A stretch of DNA of 56,130 bases, taken from Thiomicrorhabdus sp. (GTDB taxonomy: Bacteria; Pseudomonadota; Gammaproteobacteria; Thiomicrospirales; Thiomicrospiraceae). This document shows, piece after piece, positions 9,323 through 18,484 of the stretch (position 1 is its first letter; each line of letters opens with the position of its first letter). A model generated the notes under the pieces. That model was not told where the DNA came from. It worked only from the letters and a program-made list of their open reading frames with translations, and did not search any database. The translations under genes were made by a program, and so were the position numbers. Location of the stretch: contig WFQP01000140.1 of assembly GCA_015487015.1 (NCBI GenBank), forward strand, positions 1-56,130, read 5' to 3'.

Positions 9323-10374
9323 GCTTTGGCCACATCCTCTACATTAAAATTCGTTACGGTGGCTTTACCTGCGGAACCCAATTGCTCTCTGAGTACATCG
9401 CTTTCAATTAAACGCTCTATTTGATGCGCTAAATCGATCGGCTCAAAGCTTTTTGCAAGCAACCCATTTTTCTCATGACAAATAATTTCTTGAGGACCGT
9501 TCTGTTCACAGTCAAATGCAACCGCTGGTAAACCAAGGTACATGGCTTCGGTTAGAGCAAGTCCCCATCCTTCAAGCCTTGAAGGTAAAACAAAAATATC
9601 TGCTTGAGCTAAAACAGAAAAAGGGTTATTCAACTGTCCCAGCAATGTAATCTGCTCACTTAAACCGTACTGGTTTATTTTTTCAAGCAAATTTTGTTTT
9701 TCCCCCCCCTCTCCAATAATCGATAAATGTAAGTTTTTATGATGTTTAGAAAGCTGAAAAAAAGAGTCTATTAATAGATCAAACCCCTTATGAGGGTGTA
9801 AACGTCCTAAGCTCACTAAATGAAAATGAGAGGCTTTTAACCGAATCGTACAAGACTCTAAAACAAGCTGATCAATTAACTTGATATCTAAAGGGTTAAG
9901 AACAGCTTTTACCTTATTAACTGGTAGCCCTTGCTGAATAAGCCCTATTTTTACTGCGTTAGAAACCGCAAAAATAGTGTTAGCCCAAGGATAAAAACGA
10001 ATCATTCGTTTTAATGATTTAACCGAAAAAGTATCCACACTATTATGAATACTCAATGTTACTTTATGAGAGACCTTAGCCAACCGTGCGGCAAGAATCA
10101 AAGGATAGTTAGCATCCTCCGAGAAGGAGATAATTTTATCAAACTCATGTTTTTTCAGGAGGCGGTAAAGAAAATAGACCCTTGAAATCTGACAACCCTT
10201 TAAAGGAATGTCTTTCTGTATCACCGTACCACCCACTGGGTAAGCTAGGTTTGAGTCATCTCTAAAAAGACTAATGGATACCTCATGCTCTTTTTGCCAC
10301 TCTTGCGTTAGCAAGCTCACTACTCGAGAAACCCCTCCTAAAACAACCCCACCAGCAACCACTAAAATTTTCAT
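9310..10374 (-). CDS. Glycosyltransferase family 4 (GT-B)
   Basis: A 354-residue GT-B glycosyltransferase. The N-terminal Rossmann domain opens KILVVAGGVVLGGVSRVV. The C-terminal GT4 domain has SLGRLHPHKGFDLLIDSF near residue 190 and the donor-binding E-x7-E motif in PSRLEGWGLALTEAMYLGLPAVAFD. It probably adds a sugar to LPS core or O-unit from a nucleotide sugar at the cytoplasmic face; donor and acceptor are unknown. A C8 tract on plus at 9702-9709 reads as G8 in the gene and codes for the Gly pair of GEGGEKQN. The gap to the next upstream gene is 13 bases. Confidence 0.87.
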   Translation of the reverse strand: MKILVVAGGVVLGGVSRVVSLLTQEWQKEHEVSISLFRDDSNLAYPVGGTVIQKDIPLKGCQISRVYFLYRLLKKHEFDKIISFSEDANYPLILAARLAKVSHKVTLSIHNSVDTFSVKSLKRMIRFYPWANTIFAVSNAVKIGLIQQGLPVNKVKAVLNPLDIKLIDQLVLESCTIRLKASHFHLVSLGRLHPHKGFDLLIDSFFQLSKHHKNLHLSIIGEGGEKQNLLEKINQYGLSEQITLLGQLNNPFSVLAQADIFVLPSRLEGWGLALTEAMYLGLPAVAFDCEQNGPQEIICHEKNGLLAKSFEPIDLAHQIERLIESDVLREQLGSAGKATVTNFNVEDVAKAWLK

Positions 10375-10387
10375 TAATCGTGCCCAC

Positions 10388-11326
10388 TCATTTTGTATGA
10401 AGCCCTATCGCTCTTGAAATAGCCTTCGACGGCTGTTCATCTTTAACCGCCACTCGATATTGCTCAAAGGTCGCCAGTTGTTCTGAGGTTAAAATAAAGC
10501 GTTTAAACTCCTCATGCAAACCACCCTCTTGATAAATTCGTACCCAGCGTCGATAGTGGTCGCCCATTCGGGCGTTGGGCAATTTTAACAGCTCAACACG
10601 ACGTTTAATATTGGCTTCAAACTGGTCAAACGAGCGTATAGGGTAGTGGTAGACCTGAATACCGCTCTCCTTTCGGGCGGTAAAAACTTTGCCAATATGT
10701 TTGGCGCGGTGGTTGCCGCCACTGAGTTTAATGAGTCCTGTTGGATTCACAATCACTTTGGGGCTAATGGGCACAAGCAACATCGAAATTTGATCGTCTG
10801 TTTTTTGCACCTGTGTGTTATAACAAATGGGGTACATCACTCGATGCGAGGCTTGAGAAAAGTGATACCCTTCCTCCAAAGCCGACTCTGTTAACAGCAT
10901 ATTACTGCGATGCACCGTCACCACCGAATCGGATGCCTTTAAATAGGCTTTGAGCCCTTGAGGATCTTTGGTATTTTCTGGTAACCAAAATTCATCGGCA
11001 TCATTACTAATCACCCAACGTGCGCCCATTTTATCTCGCGCATACTCTGCCAGCTCTTTCATCCACTTGGCTTGTTGATAGGTATGGGAGGGCTGGTCAA
11101 TCACCTGCACATCATACTCTTGTGTGAGCCGCTCTAAACACTCTCGCGTCCCATCTTTAGAGCCATTGTCCATCACCACAAACGCATCCACTCCCAATAA
11201 AGCGTGAGTACGAATATTGGTTTCAATAATATCCACCTCATCTCGGCATAAAATGGTCATCACCAAACGGTCATTGTCAGACTTAGGACGATTCACCTGC
11301 CCAAAAAAACGCATAAAATGCATCAT
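10388..11326 (-). CDS. Glycosyltransferase family 2-like (Glyco_tranf_2_4 type)
   Basis: A 312-residue GT-A protein. It opens with MTILCRDEVDIIETNIRTHALLGVDAF and has DNGSKDGT, the family's nucleotide-binding start, followed by SNDADEFWLP, a DxD-type metal site near residue 125. This is the pattern of the Glyco_tranf_2_4 group often found in LPS and capsule loci. The start ATG shares a base with the stop of the upstream gene, so translation is probably coupled. The sugar transferred is unknown. Confidence 0.82.
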   Translation of the reverse strand: MMHFMRFFGQVNRPKSDNDRLVMTILCRDEVDIIETNIRTHALLGVDAFVVMDNGSKDGTRECLERLTQEYDVQVIDQPSHTYQQAKWMKELAEYARDKMGARWVISNDADEFWLPENTKDPQGLKAYLKASDSVVTVHRSNMLLTESALEEGYHFSQASHRVMYPICYNTQVQKTDDQISMLLVPISPKVIVNPTGLIKLSGGNHRAKHIGKVFTARKESGIQVYHYPIRSFDQFEANIKRRVELLKLPNARMGDHYRRWVRIYQEGGLHEEFKRFILTSEQLATFEQYRVAVKDEQPSKAISRAIGLHTK

Positions 11327-12441
11327 TAAAATAGTTCCTCAAGCTGGTTAACCACCGAAATTTCAAATAATTGGTTAAGCGCAATAAATGTTTTTTGAAA
11401 AGAGTCGCTCTCATCCAGTATGGCCGTCACCGCAATATCGGGCCTCAGCCACTTCGAAGTAAACAGTGCCGTACCCACATCACCAATAATGTGCGCCTCT
11501 TTAGACAAGCTGGGCAGGCAAAACTCAAACGCTAAAGCGGTCGGTATAATCACCTCTACCCCAATATTAGACAAGCCTAAACTATCCTTTCCCTGAGAAC
11601 GAGGGTGGTATTTTACACCGATGCGCTTGCCCTGTTGCACAAGCGACTGAATCAATGTGTGCAGCCGTTCAGCATAACCTGGAATCTTTTTAATATTAGC
11701 GGGATGCGGAATCAGCAGTATCACATCCAAAGTGCTTAATTGTTCTGTATCAAATGCCACTTCTTGTGCTACTAACTGACTAAAATTAAGCATTTCAGGC
11801 GTTTGAAACCACTCTGGCTCTAAACGAAAACAGGTTTTTTGCTTAATGGCCGGCACCGCGTGTTCAGGCGCAAACAGCCACGCTTGTTCAATCCAGCTGG
11901 ATGCCCCCACCGTAGATGGCTCTCGCCACCAAAGACCGTAAGCGATTTTTTTTAATAACGCGTTCACCCCATCTTTTAAAAAGGAGGACTTACGACCCAT
12001 ATAAGAGTACAAACCATCATCCAAATACACCCCTTGTGCGGGGTGTGAGATACTTTTTAAATGCGCCAATGCACATTGAAACTCCACCCGTCGGTCACTC
12101 CCTACCCACACTTGCTCTGGCATAAAATTATTCAAAGCCGTTTTAAGCTGAGCAAAGTTTTTACGACGCTCCGATAATTTCCCCCCCCCTGTTTGATTAC
12201 CCGAAAATACTTTAATAGCTTGAAAAGGCGACGCTTCCCAAGCTAATAAGACTAAAAAATAGGGGTTATTGGCTATATTTTTTTGGTCAATTAACCACAG
12301 TTCCGCTTGTGTACAATAAGGGGGGGAAAAATATTGAGCCTGTTTTTGTTGCTGCAACGCAACGGCACAACTCACCAAGACATTTAAAGGGGTGGAAGGC
12401 ATATACAGCGCACGATTTTTGGGGATATTTTCCATCATCAC
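11326..12441 (-). CDS. Putative GT52/polysialyltransferase-like glycosyltransferase
   Basis: A 371-residue protein with no confidently recognised domain. Its opening (LYMPSTPLNVLVSCAVAL), the late GVKYHPRSQG motif and the HIIGDVGTALF segment resemble GT52 lipooligosaccharide sialyltransferases and the related polysialyltransferase fold, where a His-Pro pair binds CMP-sugar. This is a weak fold-level match. It overlaps both neighbours by a few bases, so it is a true member of the LPS operon. Two tracts lie inside: C9 on plus at 12181-12189 (sense G9, coding GGG) and G7 on plus at 12320-12326 (sense C7, coding SPP). Confidence 0.6.
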   Translation of the reverse strand: MMMENIPKNRALYMPSTPLNVLVSCAVALQQQKQAQYFSPPYCTQAELWLIDQKNIANNPYFLVLLAWEASPFQAIKVFSGNQTGGGKLSERRKNFAQLKTALNNFMPEQVWVGSDRRVEFQCALAHLKSISHPAQGVYLDDGLYSYMGRKSSFLKDGVNALLKKIAYGLWWREPSTVGASSWIEQAWLFAPEHAVPAIKQKTCFRLEPEWFQTPEMLNFSQLVAQEVAFDTEQLSTLDVILLIPHPANIKKIPGYAERLHTLIQSLVQQGKRIGVKYHPRSQGKDSLGLSNIGVEVIIPTALAFEFCLPSLSKEAHIIGDVGTALFTSKWLRPDIAVTAILDESDSFQKTFIALNQLFEISVVNQLEELF

Positions 12442-13559
12442 GACATCAACTGTTTTAATTTGTGTTCAGCAGCTTGCCAGTGCGTTGCATCAGGGGATTT
12501 CATAGCGTTGCCTGCAATGGCATAATCGTGCTTTAAGCAATCAATAAAATGAGCAATGGCCTGATCATTCACTTCCAGACTATCCAAACGAGAGAGATAA
12601 TCCAATAAAACCGATTCAGAAGAAACTGGATAACTGATTCCTTCAATACCAAATTGTGCCCCACCCAATACCAATACTTTTTTACGCGCCATTAAACCCT
12701 CCAACCCCACGGTCGAATTAATCGTAATAATTGCGTTGGCATGTTCAATTAAAACAGAGGTATCCATCTTATTTTCAAAGCGAAGTTGTGCTGTTTGTTG
12801 TATTTTTAAATCATCATACTGCTCATCACAAGAAGGATGCTCTTTGAAAATAAATGTCAGGGTTTTACCCTGCTCTTTTTTCACCGTTTCTCCGATGGTT
12901 TTACACAATAAAAACAGCTGTCTCATATCTCGAACCCATGGTGAAAACAGGTAAATATTACTGTCCTCCACAACTTGAAATGGCACAAAAATATAAGTCT
13001 CGGGTAAGGTATTGGGCTTTTCGGTTTTAGATGGGTAAAGCGTATCAGACACGTCGCCCACCATAGAATGGTTCAAATAAAATTCGACCTCTCTAGGGAT
13101 TGAGCTGGCAAAGTTAATGCCTTTCGAGTCAATGGCTGACATACCCGGCAAAGGCCCTGTTTCAAAGTACAGTCCTTGCTTTTGATAAGCTGGTAACGCC
13201 AAAGCCAAAATAGCTTGTCGAAACTTTTTACCATTCCACATACCAATATAAACTGCACGTTCCTGTTTTAACCAGCGACTGTAAACCCCATAAAACCAAA
13301 CAGCCTGTATAAAGGTAATGGTTGTAAAGACTGGCCAAATCCACTCAGGGGCATCCTTTCCTTTACGGCTGTAGCGTTTTCGAGTGGTTAAAATAGTGGC
13401 TTGTTCCCACAGTTTAGTCATCGGAAACCACGTCAATAAGGTAGGAAAAGACAATGTTTTATACCAAACCACTTTCATATTGATTGAGGTGTTCTCAGCC
13501 AAAGCGGTAAAGTATCGGCGTTGATCTCGGCTGGCGGCAAAGAGTGCGAGTAATTTCAT
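12438..13559 (-). CDS. Capsule polysaccharide biosynthesis-like protein (KpsS/Capsule_synth-like)
   Basis: A 373-residue cytoplasmic protein. The segment IGMWNGKKFRQAILALALPAYQKQG, followed by FETGPLPG, is close to the KpsS/KpsC-type Capsule_synth family, whose members transfer Kdo onto phospholipid or build linkers. The later HPSCDEQY and INSTVGLEGLMARKKVLVLG segments match the family's C-terminal half (EHPS...; NSTxGxExL). A lone member inside an LPS core operon, without KpsM/T/D/E, suggests an LPS-linked Kdo-like transfer rather than a capsule export system. It overlaps waaC by four bases (ATGA). Confidence 0.72.
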   Translation of the reverse strand: MKLLALFAASRDQRRYFTALAENTSINMKVVWYKTLSFPTLLTWFPMTKLWEQATILTTRKRYSRKGKDAPEWIWPVFTTITFIQAVWFYGVYSRWLKQERAVYIGMWNGKKFRQAILALALPAYQKQGLYFETGPLPGMSAIDSKGINFASSIPREVEFYLNHSMVGDVSDTLYPSKTEKPNTLPETYIFVPFQVVEDSNIYLFSPWVRDMRQLFLLCKTIGETVKKEQGKTLTFIFKEHPSCDEQYDDLKIQQTAQLRFENKMDTSVLIEHANAIITINSTVGLEGLMARKKVLVLGGAQFGIEGISYPVSSESVLLDYLSRLDSLEVNDQAIAHFIDCLKHDYAIAGNAMKSPDATHWQAAEHKLKQLMS

Positions 13560-14641
13560 TTTTCACCCCCCTCTTTCTCAGGGAGCGCCTTTATCCCCAT
13601 TAAAGCTGACCACACGGTTTTTACCTCCAACCCTTGCAAAGAACGCGTTTCAGTCTCTTTATCTGGAAACTGCTTCAAATAATCAGGGGCACAAGGCGAG
13701 TCTAATCGAACCACCTTAGCCCCATCCGCACCCACTAATTTAGGATCAGTCACCCGATACAGCACCACCATCGGCACATCCAAAGCCGCCGCCACATGCG
13801 ACAAACCCGTATCCACAGAGACCACGCCTTGAGCCGCATTTAAAAGTTCCGCCACGGTATTTAAGCTCAACGGGCTTTCAGGCACCCATGAGTTTTCAGC
13901 CTGTCCAGCGTTTGCAATGCGGAGTGCTCTTAAACGCTCAGCTTCATTGCCCCACGGCAGAACCACCTTTAACCCTTCTGCTTGAGTTAAGGCCAGCAAT
14001 TCCATCCAGTGTGACTCTGGCCAATACTTGCTTTCCCATGTAGTCCCATGTAAAAACACTAAGTAATCTGCTGAGCCAAGAGCCTCAGTCAAAACAGCAG
14101 GTGTTGACCAACTTGAGGTGTCTAATCCGTAATGAATCGCTTGGTCTTTTACCAACTCGTACCCCAATGCCTGTGCGCTCAACTGCCGTAATCTTAAAAT
14201 AGCGTGTTGTGTTTTTGGAACGGGATATTTATGTTGGTAAAACAACGTCGCCAAAGGCTCTCGTGCACTGTGCCAGTCATAGCCTGCAATCGGCGTAGAA
14301 TTTCCCCCCCCCTTTATTTTTGCTACTTTTTTAGAGACCCAAGCACTTTTAAGCAAGCCTTGTGCATCCAGTATTAAATCGTAATGGGTTTGATGAATCG
14401 CTTCAAAAAAGGTTTTAATCGCTTGACGCGTTGCTTTAGACCAAGGCGTTTTTCGCCACGTCCGTAACTCGATTGGATACACCTTATCCACCACAGGGTG
14501 CCAAGCGGGAATATCCGAAAAACCTTTTTCCACCACCCAGTCCACCGTCAAGTCAGGCAGAGCCGCTTGTGCATCCGATAAGGCTGGAAAGGTATGAAAT
14601 ACATCGCCCATCGAGGACATTTTAATCAACAATATTCGCAC
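13556..14641 (-). CDS. waaC: LPS heptosyltransferase I
   Basis: A 361-residue GT9 protein. Its start (RILLIKMSSMGDVFHTFPALSDA) and WVVEKGFSDIPAWHPVVDKVYPIELRTWRK are diagnostic for WaaC, which adds the first L-glycero-D-manno-heptose to Kdo2-lipid A. The C-terminal half has FLHGTTWESKYWPESHW and SVDTGLSHVAAALDVPMVVLY, the ADP-heptose binding region. The start is GTG at 14641. A C9 tract on plus at 14304-14312 reads as G9 in the gene and codes for GGG in KIKGGGNSTPI, a slip-prone site in a core LPS gene. It lies directly downstream of hldD, which makes its donor. Confidence 0.93.
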   Translation of the reverse strand: MRILLIKMSSMGDVFHTFPALSDAQAALPDLTVDWVVEKGFSDIPAWHPVVDKVYPIELRTWRKTPWSKATRQAIKTFFEAIHQTHYDLILDAQGLLKSAWVSKKVAKIKGGGNSTPIAGYDWHSAREPLATLFYQHKYPVPKTQHAILRLRQLSAQALGYELVKDQAIHYGLDTSSWSTPAVLTEALGSADYLVFLHGTTWESKYWPESHWMELLALTQAEGLKVVLPWGNEAERLRALRIANAGQAENSWVPESPLSLNTVAELLNAAQGVVSVDTGLSHVAAALDVPMVVLYRVTDPKLVGADGAKVVRLDSPCAPDYLKQFPDKETETRSLQGLEVKTVWSALMGIKALPEKEGGEK

Positions 14642-14675
14642 GTATTTTCTCTATTACTCGCTATGGATCATTAAA

Positions 14676-15626
14676 TTATTGACCATTTTTCATCAGCCAC
14701 GTTAAATAGGCGGTTACCCCCTCTTCAACGGTTTTAAACGGTTTATCATACCCTGCTTCACGCAATAGGGTGTTGTCCGCTTGCGTATAACTTTGATACG
14801 CACCTTTTAAGTGCTCGGGAAACGGAATGTACTCAATCTCACCCTTGCCATGAAAATCAATCACCGCTTGCGCCACATCTTTAAACGGTTGCGCTTTGGC
14901 TGGGCCCAAATTAAAAATACCCGATTTTTCGGGGTGTTCTGCAAACCATAAGTTAACCGACACCACATCGTCCACATAGACAAAGTCACGGGTTTGCATC
15001 CCTTCGCCATAGCCATCATAAGCACCAAACAGTTTAACGTTTTCACCCGCTAAAATTTGCTTATGCAGTTTAAACGCCACACTCGACATATCACCTTTGT
15101 GCTGTTCACGCGGCCCATACACATTAAAATAGCGAAAGCCCACAATCTGACTTTGTGCATGAGGCAAAATACGGCGTACATATTGATCAAACTGAAACTT
15201 AGAGTACCCATACACATTTAATGGCTTCTCGTATTGACGCTCTTCAATAAAGGTAGGACCATCGCCATACACCGATGCAGACGAGGCATATAAAAATGGA
15301 ATATCATGCTCTAACGCATAATTTAAAACATCTTTAGAGTACTCATAATTGTTGTCCATCATAAACTTACCATCCCACTCAGTGGTCGAAGAGCACGCGC
15401 CCTCATGGTAAATGGTGTCTATTTGTGGTAAACCTTGATCGGCAAACATACGTTGCTGAAAGTCTTCTTTGTCTAAATAATCCGCAATATCACAATCGGC
15501 AATGTTCATAAATTTACGCCCATCACTCAAGTCATCCACCACAATAATATCCGAACGACCTTGCTCATTCAGGGCTTTGACAATATTACTGCCAATAAAC
15601 CCCACTCCGCCTGTGACTACAATCAT
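14676..15626 (-). CDS. hldD: ADP-L-glycero-D-manno-heptose 6-epimerase
   Basis: A 316-residue SDR epimerase. [13 protein letters not shown] (2-14) binds NADP, Y139-x3-K143 (YGYSK) is catalytic, and [13 protein letters not shown] is the HldD hallmark. It converts ADP-D-glycero- to ADP-L-glycero-D-manno-heptose, the donor used by WaaC encoded 34 bases downstream. A strong ribosome site (AAAAGGAG) precedes ATG. The 104-base gap to dgkA is the largest in this run, so a second promoter may lie there; TTGAAG and TACAAA with a 16-base spacer on the minus strand (within 15675-15705) are possible but weak. Confidence 0.95.
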   Translation of the reverse strand: MIVVTGGVGFIGSNIVKALNEQGRSDIIVVDDLSDGRKFMNIADCDIADYLDKEDFQQRMFADQGLPQIDTIYHEGACSSTTEWDGKFMMDNNYEYSKDVLNYALEHDIPFLYASSASVYGDGPTFIEERQYEKPLNVYGYSKFQFDQYVRRILPHAQSQIVGFRYFNVYGPREQHKGDMSSVAFKLHKQILAGENVKLFGAYDGYGEGMQTRDFVYVDDVVSVNLWFAEHPEKSGIFNLGPAKAQPFKDVAQAVIDFHGKGEIEYIPFPEHLKGAYQSYTQADNTLLREAGYDKPFKTVEEGVTAYLTWLMKNGQ

Positions 15627-15730
15627 CTGTTTTCTCCTTTTAAATATTTTAATACCATTCGGTGTTGCGAAAATCGATTCTTCATCGCCTATTTTGTATC
15701 CAGTTTTGACTGAGCTTCAAAGTAAAAAGA

Positions 15731-16102
15731 TTATCCCACCCAATTCTGATACATCACACCCACCCAAACCAGAGCTGCCAATCCTATCGTAAACAAGACT
15801 GCCGCAGAGCCTTGGTCTTTGGCGCGACCCGAGAGTTTATGATAATCGTCGCTAATACGGTCTACCACGGATTCTAGGGCTGAATTTAACAGCTCTACAA
15901 TCAACACCAACAACAATACCGCCAGTAGAGCCACCACTTCTAAAACGGTTTGCCCAACCCAAAAAGCCACGGGCACTAATACAATACACAACAGTAGCTC
16001 TTGACGAAATGCGGCTTCATATTGCCAGCTGGCTTTAAGGCCTTTCCACGAGTAGCCCAGTGCATACCAAACTCGACTCAGCCCTGTATGAGGTGATTTC
16101 AT
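15731..16102 (-). CDS. dgkA: Diacylglycerol kinase
   Basis: A 123-residue protein with three membrane helices. It has the DgkA motifs AFRQE (residues 27-31) and LIVELLNSALESVVDRI, which carries the catalytic and metal-binding Glu. DgkA phosphorylates diacylglycerol to phosphatidic acid in the inner membrane. It overlaps the phosphoethanolamine transferase gene by four bases; that enzyme releases diacylglycerol from phosphatidylethanolamine, so the pairing recycles the by-product. The same pairing of eptA-type genes with dgkA is known in other Gram-negatives. Confidence 0.94.
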   Translation of the reverse strand: MKSPHTGLSRVWYALGYSWKGLKASWQYEAAFRQELLLCIVLVPVAFWVGQTVLEVVALLAVLLLVLIVELLNSALESVVDRISDDYHKLSGRAKDQGSAAVLFTIGLAALVWVGVMYQNWVG

Positions 16103-17712
16103 CGCAGCTCCTTATCATAATTTTTGCCATAAATCATACGAGGTTTCGGCTCGTATTGATCCGAACATAACGCACGCTGGCTCTGTAATAGGTCACTGTT
16201 AATCTGCATAAAGCACAGTCCAAAATGGAAATAATCATCCAGCATCATCGGTTGCTCGGCATTTTTTTGCAACTGTTGGTCGGTCTCGGCAAAAGTGGTT
16301 TGATAGGCGTTATTGCGCCAAAATACAAATGGAATCTCAACCATGTGCCGTGTCACACCATCTGGGCCATGCCCCTTAAAATCTTTGCTATCAAACACCT
16401 CTTCACCATGATCGGCAAAGAAGCTCAATGCCGCCACTTCATCAAGAGTTTGAAGCTGAGATAAGATCTCTCCCAAAACAGAATCGGTATAGCGTACCGA
16501 ATCATCATAACTGTTAATATAGGCTAACTCAGAACGAGAGAGATTATCCGTATAGGCCTGCACCCCTTCCGCCCCTTTAAAGACCGCTTGCTCAGGTGGG
16601 TAGCGATTACGATACTGCAAGTGACTGCCCATTAAGTGTACAAAAATTACTTTATGCGGTGCATCGTCTTCAATCGCTTTTTGTACGGAGGGCAATAAAT
16701 AGCCATCATAACGATTAACCTCTACACCGTAAAAATCATGGCTGATAAAGTGCCCCACATCCGCCAAAGCGGCCATTGCAGAGGTTGGCCGTCTTAAGGG
16801 TTGCTGGTTCGAGATCCACCATGTCTTAAAGCCTGCTTTTTTTGCCCCCCCTAATAAGCTGATCGCTTGTTGTACGCTCATTTTATTTTGAGTATCGACT
16901 TCGGTCAGCGCAACACTTAAAGAGGGACGGGTTTGAGCAAAAGGCGACACCACATCCTTAAACACAACAAGCTCAGACTGCAATTTATCTAAATGGGGGC
17001 TGGTCTCTCGCGTATAGCCATAAAGGCTCAAGTGGTTTCGGTTAACCGACTCTCCTAATACAATCACATAGGTTTGAGGGTCAGATGCCTTCATCTCAGC
17101 CGTAAACGGTTTGCTGTCATACAGTGCTTGACGCGCTTGAATATCGATATCGATACTTTGATGTCCCGAAGAGTAATCAATCGCTACCCCAGTAAACCCA
17201 GGAATGACATCAAAAGTACGGCCCCGTTGATGAATTTGCTGAATAGAGGCTAAAATCATCAGTATGCCTAGCGCGGCAAAGACTTTTTCGCGCCTGCGCT
17301 CAGGGGCTTTAAATAAGATGCGTTTGAGTGAAAAATAGGCGACCAGCCAATAAAACAGCAGTAACAAAACATTTTCAATCGAGACATAAGCCAGTAAAAA
17401 CTCCAAGCTTTCGCTGGGATCGGTCAGTGCCATCGCTTCAAACGAGGCGCTGGTAAAGACACCACCAAAGGTGACCGCATATAAAATATCTAAACTGCCC
17501 GAGAGCACAAACAGAAAGAGCACGCCCAGCAACAACTTTTGCAAAACCGTATGCCTAAAAAGGTATGCCACGCCACCAATCAATAGCACCCAGCCTAATC
17601 GAGCATTGAGCTCTGAGCTACGAATAAAATCCGAATACGCGTACATAATCAGCAGTGGAAAAAACAGCACAAAAAGTGCCGACCACCAATGGGACTGAAT
17701 AACCTTTGACAC
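16099..17712 (-). CDS. Phosphoethanolamine transferase (EptA/CptA family)
   Basis: A 537-residue inner-membrane enzyme with five N-terminal helices (to about 160) and a periplasmic alkaline-phosphatase-like sulfatase domain. The metal and nucleophile elements are visible: VIVLGESVNRNHLSLYGY, the nucleophile Thr region FAQTRPSLSVALT, and DHGEEVFD. It moves phosphoethanolamine from PE to lipid A or a core heptose/Kdo. The AQTRPSLS form resembles CptA/EptC more than EptA, which would fit core heptose as target. The start is GTG with GAGG five bases upstream. A C7 tract on plus at 16845-16851 codes the Gly pair of LGGAKK. It is the first gene of the minus-strand envelope run. Confidence 0.88.
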   Translation of the reverse strand: MSKVIQSHWWSALFVLFFPLLIMYAYSDFIRSSELNARLGWVLLIGGVAYLFRHTVLQKLLLGVLFLFVLSGSLDILYAVTFGGVFTSASFEAMALTDPSESLEFLLAYVSIENVLLLLFYWLVAYFSLKRILFKAPERRREKVFAALGILMILASIQQIHQRGRTFDVIPGFTGVAIDYSSGHQSIDIDIQARQALYDSKPFTAEMKASDPQTYVIVLGESVNRNHLSLYGYTRETSPHLDKLQSELVVFKDVVSPFAQTRPSLSVALTEVDTQNKMSVQQAISLLGGAKKAGFKTWWISNQQPLRRPTSAMAALADVGHFISHDFYGVEVNRYDGYLLPSVQKAIEDDAPHKVIFVHLMGSHLQYRNRYPPEQAVFKGAEGVQAYTDNLSRSELAYINSYDDSVRYTDSVLGEILSQLQTLDEVAALSFFADHGEEVFDSKDFKGHGPDGVTRHMVEIPFVFWRNNAYQTTFAETDQQLQKNAEQPMMLDDYFHFGLCFMQINSDLLQSQRALCSDQYEPKPRMIYGKNYDKELR

Positions 17713-17751
17713 AGCGACCTCAAAATCAATAACAAAAAGAGCAATTCTATC

Positions 17752-17777
17752 ATTTCACCCTATTAAAAGGGTAAAAT
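17752..17777. promoter_or_regulatory. Inverted repeat in the divergent promoter region
   Basis: ATTTCACCCT and AGGGTAAAAT pair with one mismatch across a six-base spacer, between the divergent phosphoethanolamine transferase and phosphatase-msbA genes. The right arm contains TAAAAT, a possible -10 for the plus-strand genes. A shared operator is one reading; no regulator is identified. Confidence 0.35.
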
Positions 17778-17811
17778 AGCGCCATTCTTAAACGACTTTA
17801 AAAGACACTTT

Positions 17812-18474
17812 ATGGCTCAACTGAATACCCGATGGGGACGAATTAAAGCGCATCTTGAGGCTTGGTTTAAAGACCATGAAATATTACGCGTTTTGTTTCG
17901 TAACTTTTATGCGCTGTCCGACAAGGCGTACCGCAGCAACCACCCATCGCCTGCGTTTATTAAAAAAATGCATAAAAACCATGGCCTTAAAACCATTATC
18001 AGCTTACGTCGAGCCGATACAACTGGTCAGTATTTATTAGAAAAAGAGGCCTGCGATCAATTGGGCATCACACTGTGTCATATTCCGATGTCCTCTCGCA
18101 GCCTGCCCGATGTTGAGAACATTCTAAAAGCCAAGGCGTTGCTTGAAACCGCCGAGTACCCTATTTTAATTCATTGCAAATCAGGGGCAGACCGTGCGGG
18201 CTTACTGAGTGTCTTTTATGAACACTTTATTGAACATAAATCCATTGAAGAGTCGCTCAAACAACTCAGCATGAAATACGGCCACTTTCGTTGGGCCGAA
18301 ACGGGTAAACTCGATTACTTTTTTGATGCCTTTTTAACGTTTCAAAAAGAGAACCCCGATGTCGCGTTTATCGACTGGGTAACTCAACATTACGATAAAC
18401 CCGCACTCAATGAATGTTTTCAAAGTGCTGGCTGGGCCAATATCGTGGTCAATAAAATTTTGCGAAGAGAGTAA
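17812..18474 (+). CDS. Cys-based (dual-specificity-like) phosphatase
   Basis: A 220-residue protein with the CX5R signature [10 protein letters not shown]: Cys122 is the nucleophile and Arg128 the phosphate binder. [24 protein letters not shown] and the general-acid loop region around [10 protein letters not shown] precede it, the arrangement of the DSP/PTP family of small bacterial phosphatases. It lies 10 bases before msbA and probably shares its transcript. Position next to msbA-lpxL suggests a lipid or LPS-precursor phosphate as substrate, but a tyrosine-phosphatase role in surface polysaccharide control is equally possible. No signal peptide, so cytoplasmic. Confidence 0.75.
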   Translation: MAQLNTRWGRIKAHLEAWFKDHEILRVLFRNFYALSDKAYRSNHPSPAFIKKMHKNHGLKTIISLRRADTTGQYLLEKEACDQLGITLCHIPMSSRSLPDVENILKAKALLETAEYPILIHCKSGADRAGLLSVFYEHFIEHKSIEESLKQLSMKYGHFRWAETGKLDYFFDAFLTFQKENPDVAFIDWVTQHYDKPALNECFQSAGWANIVVNKILRRE

Positions 18475-18484
18475 CACACCCATC

